Origin: Isoperla grammatica
Lineage: Eukaryota > Arthropoda > Insecta > Plecoptera > Perlodidae
DNA: 64,000 nucleotides
Direction of reading: 5' to 3'
Assembly (NCBI GenBank): GCA_945910005.1
Contig: OX246747.1
Location: 2,154,254 to 2,218,253 of the forward strand
In this document: positions 23,505-34,200 of the stretch, piece after piece
How the letters are laid out: each line of letters starts with the position of its first letter
Numbering within the stretch: the stretch's first letter is position 1
Notes under the pieces: model-generated
What the model was told of the DNA's origin: nothing
Database searches by the model: none
What the model saw: the letters and a program-made list of their open reading frames with translations, nothing else
Position numbers and translations under genes: made by a program

Positions 23505-24374
23505 CAGGCCCGGCGACAGGGGGGGACAAAGGGTACAGCTGTACCGGGCCCCGGACTTCAGGGGGCCCCTTGTAGCTAGTAATGAGACTAGCGAAACGAG
23601 GCATAATAATGACAAGACAAGCTGACAAGGTAATCAATTTAGGGAATCATTTGTTTTGTTCCTTCGAAAATCGAAATAGGTAGGAACATCAGTTATATAA
23701 TAGTACGTAAACCAACCCCAACATCTTGCCTTGTCTACTCGCGTTCTTCACTCATGTGCCGTGCGGCCCGCAAGTGCAGTGCACGGTAATGCAGTAATGA
23801 TTCGAAATTTTAATTAACTAATTACCTACCAAAAATACCTGTTTAGCTGTGTTCAGATGTGTACTTTACAGATACATATTTACTGCTACGTAATATGTGG
23901 TACTTGGGTACTTATTAACAATAAACAATTTAAGTAATGATTCGAAGTTTTAATTAACTAACTACCTACCAAAAATACCTGTTTAGCTGTGTTCAGATGT
24001 GTACTTTACAGATACATATTTACTGCTACGTAATATGTGGTACTTGGGTACTTATTAACAATAAACAATTTAAGTAATGATTCGAAGTTTTAATTAACTA
24101 ACTACCTACCAAAAATACCTGTTTAGCTGTGTTCAGATGTGTACTTTACAGATACATATTTACTGCTTCGTAATATGTGGTACTTATAGGTAGGTACAGT
24201 CGACAGCATGCCGAGCATAGCAATAATTGGACTATATACCGTTTTAACTCGTTCTCATGCGTCACTCATAGAAGTAGAAATCGAACAGTGTTACGTTTGA
24301 GGTGTTAACGACTTCACCAGAAGGCCCACAAACGATCATAGAAACGGGCCCCAAAGTTACTGTCGGCGGGCCTG
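23505..24374. mobile_element. 870-bp hAT-like non-autonomous transposon
   Basis: Fifteen-bp terminal inverted repeats: CAGGCCCGGCGACAG at the left and CTGTCGGCGGGCCTG at the right (one mismatch). They are flanked by an 8-bp target duplication with one mismatch, CTTTCCAC (23497-23504) and CTTACCAC (24375-24382). The 8-bp duplication and CAG-starting TIR fit hAT elements. It contains three 140-bp tandem repeats and no transposase. Confidence 0.8.
23793..24186 (+). repeat. Three-copy 140-bp tandem repeat inside the hAT-like element
   Basis: Units start TAATGATTCGAA at about 23795, 23935 and 24075 and contain CTGTTTAGCTGTGTTCAGAT and ATTTACTGCTACGTAATATG. The copies are almost identical, so the triplication is recent. 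The third is truncated at TGTGGTACTTATAGG. Confidence 0.95.
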
Positions 24375-24607
24375 CTTACCACTGATAATGAGCTAAGGGA
24401 TTATCAAAGATATGCACGAGCCCTCTTTGCGGGCACTGGTCACCACGAGAAGGTATCTACCTACATCGACCGGAATTTTGTTTAAAGCGATTTCCCGAAT
24501 TTGGCTGAGTTTGCCACTTGCCACGTACGTATACATGTATGAATTGATCTAGAGGGCCGTGATTAGCCCTATCTAAGGGTCCTTGATAGTTATGTTAAAA
24601 CAAAGCT

Positions 24608-24678
24608 TGCATCGGCCGGGAATCGAACCCGGGCCGCCCTCGCGGCAGGCGAGCATTCTACCACTGAACCACCGCTGC
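24608..24678 (-). tRNA. tRNA-Gly (anticodon GCC), possibly a pseudogene
   Basis: The minus strand reads as a 71-nt tRNA-Gly: D arm GGTGGTTCAGTGGTAGAATG, anticodon loop CTGCCGC with GCC, T arm CCCGGGTTCGATTCCCGG and discriminator A. A short T run (TTTT) follows as a Pol III terminator. Against the usual animal tRNA-Gly there is one mismatch in the acceptor stem (GCAGCGG against CCGATGC), one in the anticodon stem (G-A), and G instead of A after the anticodon. These make a decayed or SINE-associated copy possible. Confidence 0.75.
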
Positions 24679-24699
24679 TGTGTGAAGATGCATCATCAC

Positions 24700-26420
24700 T
24701 ACAACCACGCAGATCCTCTAGTCTGCAGTAAAAACACCACGATACTCTGTGATATGTGGGTGTGGGTTACCTTTCACATTGCTGGCCCAGCATCATGAGT
24801 AGAGGTCAATAAGTAACAACAAGTGGGAACTACTTAAAACAATTTTTAAAAAAACATTATTGGTGATATTTGTTCATTGTTATCATTGTTATACTTGGCC
24901 CAAGACTGATACACATACTTTCGTCACAGGCGAGAATTTCAGGGCGGAGGCGTCCGACCAATTCTTTTATGGAAAAATCCTAATTGAAAAGTCAATACGA
25001 TGTTGTATTAGACTGAACCTGTCTGTAGTCACTGTACTAAGCTAACAGTGATCTGGGTTCGAGTCCCAGCGAGGATAGATTTTCTTAGTGATTGTATTTT
25101 TATTCTACACGCGTTTATGTTTTAACCCACAAATATATATGTATATAATTATTGCCATATTGATAGTACATTGAGTTGGAGTTACATCGCCTCAAATGCA
25201 GTACATTCACAGTTAAATATTTTAACAAAGACATGAATTGGAATAACACACCTCAGTCTTTGCAATGAGGCTAATCAAAATGATTGGTGAATTTAAAGAA
25301 GGATTAATGGTGTCTGCCAGCGGGATATCGAAATCAGTCATCAGTAATACGGGTCACGACATCTCTTCAATTATAAAAGGTTTTCATATGATATTTTATT
25401 TGGTGAGATGTTATATAAAACGATACAATGACGACACACACAACGACACATAGCTCCTCGTATAATAAATATGATGCCAAGTCTTATCCAGTATCCGATC
25501 CCGCCCACTTTGCCTCCCCTCCTTGCTTAAAAGCAAAATAATCAACTTTCATGAGAGAGCGCCACGAACCAGAGCCAAATGTGTGATTTGCAGAGCACTC
25601 GTACTATACATCTCACGTCTGTTGTGTCCGTATTAACAATGATAGTGTAATGTTACGTACATAGCGTTTTTGTTCCAATTCGATCTAGTTCGGACACAAA
25701 CAATTTTTGAACGGGGACTAAAAATTATGATAAACGAAAAAATCTAGGGAAGGTTGAAACCTGAAAACAAAATATCTATGCAATAATCTAACAAAAACGC
25801 TATGTACGTAAAACAACAATTTAGTTTTCTAAATGCTGGTTCAAACAGAATCGAAATAAGTGGATTAGAGTGGTACTCTGGCCGCACACAATCCTCTTAA
25901 CTTCATCAATTTTGGATTTTCCGTACCAGTATGTGATCGGATATATCATGTAATCGTTCACGTTAGCTTCGTTTCTTTGTCCTGCACTCTCTGCATAGGA
26001 ATGTAGCACCCTCAAATACCTTACACTGTCCATATTTAACATCAGTGGTTCAAGTGGGGCGGTATGAACCGGTATGCATACCGTTACCAAAACTACTGAT
26101 GGTATGCCATACCGGCACTAATTTCTATCGATGTTATGCATACTGGCGAATTATGTTGAACGTTTTGGGCTCATCTAATGTTTTTATGAAGTAAATGTTT
26201 CAATTTTTGTTTTTCCACCACAAAAGTATTATTTTAGCTCGGGTCCTCAACCCCCAACCCCTGTTCAAAGTTAAACGTGTTTGTGACAAAACACCATAAC
26301 AAAATTCCTTGGTGGGCAAAGCTGGGGGGACGCACCCCCTAGACCCCCGGCGTACCTCCTTTATCTTCATTGCACAGCAGTAGTGTGGTAGTGCATACCG
26401 TCACTTCTCCCAACATACAA
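24700..26420. other. Intergenic, no supported gene
   Basis: Contains a B-box-like fragment GGGTTCGAGTCCC near 25049 without a matching tRNA fold, a short direct repeat of GGTATGCATACCG-type motifs near 26070-26110, and AT-rich sequence. No supported coding region. Confidence 0.45.
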
Positions 26421-26423
26421 GAA

Positions 26424-29400
26424 GGCGGCGACACGCAACACTAGCGCTACTAACAGCAAGAGGAGATACGGCGATGATGGCCGCTTGATTCAATGCTATT
26501 TTCGTACTTTACAACTTGTTAGTAAAGCTAGCAATTACGCATCAGTGTACTGAAAACATATGTAGTAGTAGTAGACAAATTAATCTAAAATAACTCTAGT
26601 ATTTAAGTAAAAGATGTGCGAAACAATGAGTGTAAAACGAACATTACAGGGGCCGTTTATGTTATTACGCGAGTCTTTTAGGGGGTGAATGATGAAAAAG
26701 CGATGGTATAGGGTTGGGGACGGGAGAAATGTGTGACATAACATAAATCTATATATTTATAAATAAAAGCGTCTTACTGAGTGACTGACTGATTGACTGA
26801 CTCATCAACACACAATTCAAACCGTTCAACCTAGGAACGTGAAATTTCGTAGGTACGTAGCTGTTATGACAAAACTATCCACTAACGAAGGATTTTTGGA
26901 AATTCTGTCCCTACGGGGGTGAAAAAGGGGGTTGAAGTTATTTTTTAGAATACTTATATTTTAACAACAGAAGGTATTACAGACGTAAAAGTTTGTACTT
27001 AAATTCTGCGTTAAAAATAACTAAACATATTTTTCTGAAAATCATATGAATGGGGGTGAAAACAGGGGGTTGAATGTTTATATGACGATCCCTATGTCTC
27101 AAAAACCGCAGATGGAAGATGCTACAAACGTGAAAATTGTTATCTAGATTCCTCTTTACAAAATAAGACACACGTGTTTTGCCATTTTCCGAAAATCCAG
27201 TTAAGGGGTGAAAACAGGGGTGTTTTTAAATTTCGCAAAACTGAAGAAGTTATAGATGTGAAAATTGATTGTAAGATTATGCTTTAAAAATAATACCATT
27301 TCCCGAAAATCCAGTTAACGGGGGTGAAGACAGGGGTTAAATTATTCTATGAGGACACCAATATCTCAAAAACCGAATGTGTTACAGACGTGAAAATAGG
27401 TGATTAGATTCTCCTTAAAAATAAAGGAATACCTAGTTTACCACTTTCTTAAAATACTGTTAAGGAGGAAAAAGGGGTTGGTGAAGTAGAGGTGGTGAAT
27501 TTTTAATCTCTAAAACCGAAGATATTCAAGACGTGAAAACTGATTCATAGATTCTTCTTCAAAACAAAAGAATCATGTATTAAACCATTTTTCAAAAAAC
27601 TAATAAAGGGTGGTGAAAAAGGGGGTATGTTTTTAAAAATGAAGATACAGCTATAACTAAAAAAACCAATACGTTACTTCTTGAATATTGGTATTTAAAT
27701 TTAAATTTAAAAACAAAGAAACACATGTTTTACCATTTTCTGAAAATCCAGGTAATGGGGGTGAGACGAATTTGTACAATTTGTAGGCCTACTACACAAA
27801 ATTGTAAAACACGCATTTCTTAATAGTTATAGAAAAATCTATAAATAACAAATTTTCAAGTCTGTAATATCTTCCGTTTTTACTGTATGTTTCTTATTAC
27901 CCCCAAAAGATTCACCCCCCCCCCCCCCCTAACAGCTGTTTATTGGGGGAAATAGTAATTACATGTTAATTTATTTTTAAAGGAGAATGTAAGTACTGAC
28001 ATTCACGTATGTAACATTTTTGATTTGTGTAGACACAAAATTAATCCTCTTCCACCCCTGTGAGCCCCCCCCCCTCCACCTATTCCCCCACTTGATTAAA
28101 CAAAAATGGTAAAATACACATTTCTTTATTTTTAGTGAAGTATATAGGTAACCATTTTCACGTCTGTAACGCCTTCCTTTTTCGATATATAGAAATTATC
28201 ATAAACACATCACCTCCGCATCTCACCCCTATTGCATGTTCGGAAAATGTTTAAAACATTTTCCTTTATTATAAAAGAAGAATAAAAACATAAATTATCA
28301 CGCCTGTAGCATCTACGGTTTTTAAGATTTAGAAAACCACCCCCTCGTTTTCACCCCCTCTTCTTTCGCCCGCCTTACCAATTGGTTTGAGGAAAATGGT
28401 AAAACACATATCTACTTATTTCTAAAGTAGAATCTAAATACATAATTTCACGTCTGTAACATATTGCGTTTTTAGATAAAAAAAATTCACCCCTGTTTTG
28501 ACTCTCTTCACCCGTTAACTGAATGTTATATCATTATGTATGTAACATTTACCATTTTCGCGTTTTGAGATATATAGATACCCTCATAAAAAAATTCACC
28601 CTCGCAATTCTCACCCTCAATAACTGGATTTTTGTAAAATGCTAAACATATTTCTAATTACTTTTACCTAAATACCAATTTTCTCAGTCGTTACATCCTT
28701 GGTTAATGAGATACAGGTATCCTCATTTTTTAAACAACCCCCTTTTCGCCACCAATTACTGGATTTTCGAAAGATAGTAAAACATGTTTTTCTTTATTTT
28801 TAAACATGTTTTTCTTTACTTTTAAAGAAGAATCTTTATTCCAATTTTTACGTCTGGAACATCTTCGGGTTTTTGAAATAAAAAATCACCCCCTCCCCTC
28901 ATACTATCGCTCCTTTTTAACCCTTTTGAGTGGATTTCAGGAAAATGGTACAACATATATTTCCTTATCTTTAATGGAGAATCTAACTACCAATTGTCAC
29001 GTCTGTAACATCTTCGGTTTTTGAGATATAGGTGTTCTCATGATCGAAAAATTCCCCCCTCTATTCACCCCCGTTCACTGAATTTTCGTAAATATGGTAA
29101 AATTATGTTCGTTTATTTTTGGAGGAGAATCTATCAATTTTAACGTCTGTAACACGTTCGGTTTTTGAGCTGTAAAATCATCCCCCATTTTCATCCCCGC
29201 AATTGGATTTTCGAAAAATGGTAAAATACGTGATTCTTTATTTTAAAAGAAGAATCTTAATACAAATTTGCACGCATATATCATCTTTGGTATTAGTGTG
29301 GTATTAGAGTTATAGTCAGATATGCTCATAAAAAATGTAACCCCCGTTTTCACCCCTCTTAACTGGATTTTCAACAAATGGTAAAATCACTTTTTTTGTT

Positions 29401-29682
29401 TACAATGGAGAACCTATGTACCAATTATCAGGTCTATAGCACGTTTAGTTGTTGAGATATAGGTAGTCTAATGAAAAGCTTCCACCCCCTTTTTAACCCC
29501 CTTAGGGTCGGAATTTTCAAAAATCCTTTCTTAGGGATTGACTTCATTATAAGAGCACCGTAATTTCAAATATTATAATAGTCTACCCATCGGTATTTGT
29601 TACGTACCTTCGTAACAATATTCTTATCATGTTCGCATCTCCTCTTGTCGCTTGAGAGCAGCACTACCTACGTGTCGCTGCC
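26424..29682. repeat. 3.3-kb degenerate palindrome built of about 110-140-bp units
   Basis: From about 26870 to 27770 the plus strand repeats a unit of the form GGGGTGAAAACAGGGG, CTCAAAAACCGAAGATGTTA, CAGACGTGAAAATTG, then TTACCATTTTCCGAAAATCC. From about 27900 to 29560 the reverse complement of the same unit repeats (GGATTTTCGAAAAATGGTA, CACGTCTGTAACATCTTCGG, CACCCC). The outer flanks also match in inverted form: GGCGGCGACACGC near 26424 and CGTGTCGCTGCC at 29671-29682. Units are heavily diverged. The left arm begins with GACTGACTGATTGACTGACT at about 26784. It resembles an old foldback-type element. Confidence 0.85.
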
Positions 29683-29737
29683 AGTGTCCCGTATTATTGT
29701 AGTAAGGTATTTGGCACTCTCGCGTTTCTTTGTCCCA

Positions 29738-29782
29738 ATGCAGCTACACCGCTAGTCGTTTCTTTGTCCGGTGTAGCTGCAT
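29738..29782. repeat. 14-bp stem hairpin with duplicated CGTTTCTTTGTCC
   Basis: ATGCAGCTACACCG and CGGTGTAGCTGCAT form a perfect 14-bp stem around a 17-nt loop. The loop contains CGTTTCTTTGTCC, which also occurs directly before the stem. Function unknown; possibly the terminus of a mobile element. Confidence 0.6.
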
Positions 29783-30087
29783 CGTTGAAATGCAAGGAAG
29801 TTACCGCCAAGTTTTAAATATCGTCACATAATTATGATGAAAAAAGCGTTTGCTGATGATTTTTTAACTGTGATTTTGAATGATCCTCAACAATGTACAC
29901 TAAGCCTACTACATGTTTTTGTTTTTTAAAACACGTATAAATTTGAAAGTGTTGCACTGCTTGCAAAAATCAGTCCGCAAACCAAACCCGATCAGTAGCA
30001 GGTTACTCTGGTGCGTTCGGCAACTATGCCAGATTAACCCGATTTTCTGACCCGATCACCAAAAAAGTGACCTGCCTCGGGAGCAGG

Positions 30088-30423
30088 AGGTTTGTTCGTT
30101 TGTCCTGCCTCAACAGGAGTATTTTACGCCAGGAGTAATCCGGAAATATGTCATTATAACGGATATGGGAGTAGGTATAAATCACACTCCCACTTGGACA
30201 AAAAAACAGAGTTGTCACAGTTGAGATCGTTTCAGTTGTTCCTTCTACTCCTGCTCGGGAAGCAGGTGTAAAAACCTTACTCCCATCACAGTTGTAGTAA
30301 GTTACCACTGGACAAAAGAACTTGTCGCAGCTACTCCCATCACACTTACTCCGGGACAGAAAAACGGGGTTTTCGTAATACCGTACTCCTGAAGTAGTGA
30401 TCACAGGACAAACGAACAAAGCT
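30088..30423. mobile_element. Inverted-repeat element, TIR GGTTTGTTCGTTTGTCC type, short copy
   Basis: Starts AGGTTTGTTCGTTTGTCCTG and GGAGTATTTTACGCCAGGAG, ends CAGGACAAACGAACAAAGCT. Both ends match the element at 4988-5704. The interior is rich in ACTCCCA/GGGAGTA motifs. The 131-codon minus-strand frame inside is a by-product. Confidence 0.85.
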
Positions 30424-31175
30424 AGGGTAAGTTAGGTTTGGGCGGAAAATACAAAATGTTATGATTTTGATGGTGGTGTTAAAGTGGCTGTGGATAATGC
30501 ATGTGGATATTTGGGTGCAAAACCGTGTTTTTGAGTAGGCCATTCATGAATTGCGCGCAGAAAGTAAGTACATCAGGCACTACAAAAAATTCGAACCAAT
30601 TTGAAGGTTAGGTTTAGCTACGCAAGCGCACGGCATCCATTTGCAAAGCAACCCTACTCCGAAACGCTTTCGTTTACTCGGGTTGAAAACTCTGACCCGG
30701 TGAAGTAAAGTCACGTGACATTACTGATCTGACGGGTTACTCTGGCGAGGTAAACGTAAGCGGCTTTTGTATCTACGCAGTGCAAGGTCTTTTTTGGACG
30801 TTTGGATGGTGGCAATAAAGTACAGTTTCCTTTTGCTTGACAATCTCGACCGGACAGTGTCCTTAAGAGAAGTATGATAAGAATACAGATATGATGGATG
30901 TTGCTGAAGGTAGAACGTTTGGAAAAAGAATGAAATGGCCCGAAGGCAGAAAGAATTTAGAGTAATATTAGTATAAAATTAATAGAAGAGGTTGGGTTAA
31001 CAACTACTAGGAATAAAAAAAGGTAAGTTCAGGAAGGGTCCTGGGAATGAAAAGAGGTAGTACCTCACCCGTCTTTTCTTGGCGAAGAGGGAAAGGCGAA
31101 TGTTGCGGTGGCGTCCACATTGCTGTGGGTTGGGAGGCCTGAATTCAAGGGTGTAAGTGCAAGGTCTACTGGATT
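30424..31175. other. Intergenic, no supported gene
   Basis: No recognised gene. A donor-like AAAAAAGGTAAGTTCAGG is at about 31015-31032 without an identified exon. Confidence 0.4.
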
Positions 31176-31200
31176 GCCGCTAGGCTTCGCTACTAGCGGC
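31176..31200. repeat. Small hairpin at the edge of the 42-bp array
   Basis: GCCGCTAG pairs with CTAGCGGC across a 9-nt loop, six bases before the first 42-bp unit. The CTAGCG motif also occurs in the array unit (AGCGCTAG), so the hairpin may be related to the sequence from which the array grew. Confidence 0.6.
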
Positions 31201-31206
31201 AGCGAT

Positions 31207-34200
31207 GCGATGTCATGTCGTGTGAAGGCTTTATAGCGCTAGTTGTTAGCGATGTCGTGTCATGTGAAGGCTTTATAGCGCTAGTTGTTAGCGATGTCGT
31301 GTCATGTGATGGCTTTATAGCGCTAGTTGTTAGCGATGTTGTGTCGTGTGAAGGCTTTATAGCGCTAGTTGTTAGCGATGTCGTGTCGTGTGAAGGCTTT
31401 ATAGCGCTAGTTGTTAGCGATGTCGTGTCGTGTGAAGGCTTTATAGCGCTAGTTGTTAGCGATGTTGTGTCGTGTGAAGGCTTTATAGCGCTAGTTGTTA
31501 GCGATGTTGTGTCGTGTGAAGGCTTTATAGCGCTAGTTGTTAGCGATGTCGTGTCGTGTGAAGGCTTTATAGCGCTAGTTGTTAGCGATGTTGTGTCGTG
31601 TGAAGGCTTTATAGCGCTAGTTGTTAGCGATGTCGTGTCGTGTGAAGGCTTTATAGCGCTAGTTGTTAGCGATGTCGTGTCGTGTGAAGGCTTTATAGCG
31701 CTAGTTGTTAGCGATGTTGTGTCGTGTGAAGGCTTTATAGCGCTAGTTGTTAGCGATGTCGTGTCGTGTGAAGGCTTTATAGCGCTAGTTGTTAGCGATG
31801 TCGTGTCGTGTGAAGGCTTTATAGCGCTAGTTGTTAGCGATGTCGTGTCGTGTGAAGGCTTTATAGCGCTAGTTGTTAGCGATGTCGTGTCGTGTGAAGG
31901 CTTTATAGCGCTAGTTGTTAGCGATGTCGTGTCGTGTGAAGGCTTTATAGCGCTAGTTGTTAGCGATGTTGTGTCGTGTGAAGGCTTTATAGCGCTAGTT
32001 GTTAGCGATGTCGTGTCGTGTGAAGGCTTTATAGCGCTAGTTGTTAGCGATGTCGTGTCGTGTGAAGGCTTTATAGCGCTAGTTGTTAGCGATGTCGTGT
32101 CGTGTGAAGGCTTTATAGCGCTAGTTGTTAGCGATGTCGTGTCGTGTGAAGGCTTTATAGCGCTAGTCGTTAGCGAATTCGTGTCGTGTGAAGGCTTTAT
32201 AGCGCTAGTCGTTAGCGATGTCGTGTCGTGTGAAGGCTTTATAGCGCTAGTTGTTAGCGATGTCGTGTCGTGTGAAGGCTTTATAGCGCTAGTTGTTAGC
32301 GATGTCGTGTCGTGTGAAGGCTTTATAGCGCTAGTTGTTAGCGATGTCGTGTCGTGTGAAGGCTTTATAGCGCTAGTCGTTAGCGAATTCGTGTCGTGTG
32401 AAGGCTTTATAGCGCTAGTCGTTAGCGATGTCGTGTCGTGTGAAGGCTTTATAGCGCTAGTTGTTAGCGATGTCGTGTCGTGTGAAGGCTTTATAGCGCT
32501 AGTCGTTAGCGATGTCGTGTCGTGTGAAGGCTTTATAGCGCTAGTTGTTAGCGATGTCGTGTCGTGTGAAGGCTTTATAGCGCTAGTTGTTAGCGATGTC
32601 GTGTCGTGTGAAGGCTTTATAGCGCTAGTTATTAGCGATGTCGTGTCGTGTGAAGGCTTTATAGCGCTAGTTGTTAGCGATGTCGTGTCGTGTGAAGGCT
32701 TTATAGCGCTAGTTGTTAGCGATGTCGTGTCGTGTGAAGGCTTTATAGCGCTAGTCGTTAGCGATGTCGTGTCGTGTAAAGGCTTTATAGCGCTAGTTGT
32801 TAGCGATGTCGTGTCGTGTGAAGGCTTTATAGCGCTAGTTGTTAGCGATGTCGTGTCGTGTAAAGGCTTTATAGCGCTAGTCGATAGCGAATTCGTGTCG
32901 TGTGAAGGCTTTATAGCGCTAGTTGTTAGCGATGTCGTGTCGTGTGAAGGCTTTACAGCGCTAATTGTTAACGATGTCGTGTCGTGTGAAGGCTTTATAG
33001 CGCTAGTTGTTAGCGATGTCGTGTCGTGAGAAGGCTTTATAGCGCTAGTCGTTAGCGATGTCGTGTGAAGGGTTTATAGCGCTAGTTGTTAGCGATGTCG
33101 TGTCATGTGAAGGCTTTATAGCGCTAGTCGTTAGCGATGTCGTGTCGTGTGAAGGCTTTATAGCGCTAGTTGTTAGCGATGTCGTGTCATGTGAAGGCTT
33201 TATAGCGCTAAATGTTTGCGATGTCGTGTGAAGGCTTTATAGCGCTAGTTGTTAGCGATGTCGTGTCGTGTGAAGGCTTTATAGCGCTAGTCGTTAGCGA
33301 TGTCGTGTCATGTGAAGGCTTTATAGCGCTAGTCGTTAGCGATGTCGTGTCGTGTTAAGGCTTTATAGCGCTAGTTGTTAGCTATGTCATGTCGTGTGAA
33401 GGCTTTATAGCGCTAGTCGTTAGCGATGTCGTGTGAAGGCTTTATAGCGCTAGTCGTTAGCGATGTCGTGTGAAGGCTTTATAGCGCTAGTTGTTAGCTA
33501 TGTCATGTCGTGTGAAGGCTTTATAGCGCTAGTTGTTAGCTATGTCATGTCGTGTGAAGGCTTTATAGCGCTAGTCGTTAGCGATGTCGTGTGAAGGCTT
33601 TATAGCGCTAGTTGTTAGCGATGTTGTGTCGTGTTAAGGCTTTATAGCGCTAGTCGTTAGCGATGTCGTGTGAAGGCTTTATAGCGCTAGTTGTTAGCGA
33701 TGTCGTGTCATTTGAAGGCTTTATAGCGCTAGTCGTTAGCGATGTCGTGTCGTGTTAAGGCTTTATAGCGCTAGTTGTTAGCTATGTCATGTCGTGTGAA
33801 GGCTTTATAGCGCTAGTCGTTAGCGATGTCGTGTGAAGGGTTTATAGCGCTAGTTGTTAGCGATGTCGTGTGAAGGCTTAATAGCGCTAGTTGTTAGCGA
33901 TGTCGTGCCGTGTTAAGGCTTAATAGCGCTAGTTGTTAGCGATGTCGTGTCGTGTGAAGGCTTTATAGCGCTAGTTGTTAGCGATGTCGTGTCGTGTGAA
34001 GTCTTTATAGCGCTAGTTGTTAGCGATGTCGTGTCGTGTGAAGGCTTTATAGCGCTAGTCGTTAGCGATGTCGTGTCGTGTGAAGTCTTTATAGCGCTAG
34101 TTGTTAGCGATGTCGTGTCGTGTGAAGGCTTTATAGCGCTAGTTGTGAGCGATGTCGTGTCGTGTGAAGGCTTTATAGCGCTAGTTGTTAGCGATGTCGT

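Noticed and set aside
25041..25075. tRNA gene from the B-box-like GGGTTCGAGTCCC
   Set aside because: No A box, anticodon stem or acceptor stem could be assembled; at best a decayed SINE fragment. The same holds for GGGTCAAGTCCC near 49393.
31215..33029. 604-codon plus-strand frame of VSCEGFIALVVSDV repeats and the opposite-strand TTSAIKPSHDTTSL frames
   Set aside because: Open only because the 42-bp unit is a multiple of three and lacks stops in these frames. Both strands are equally open, and no signal peptide, flanking exon or other gene feature is seen.
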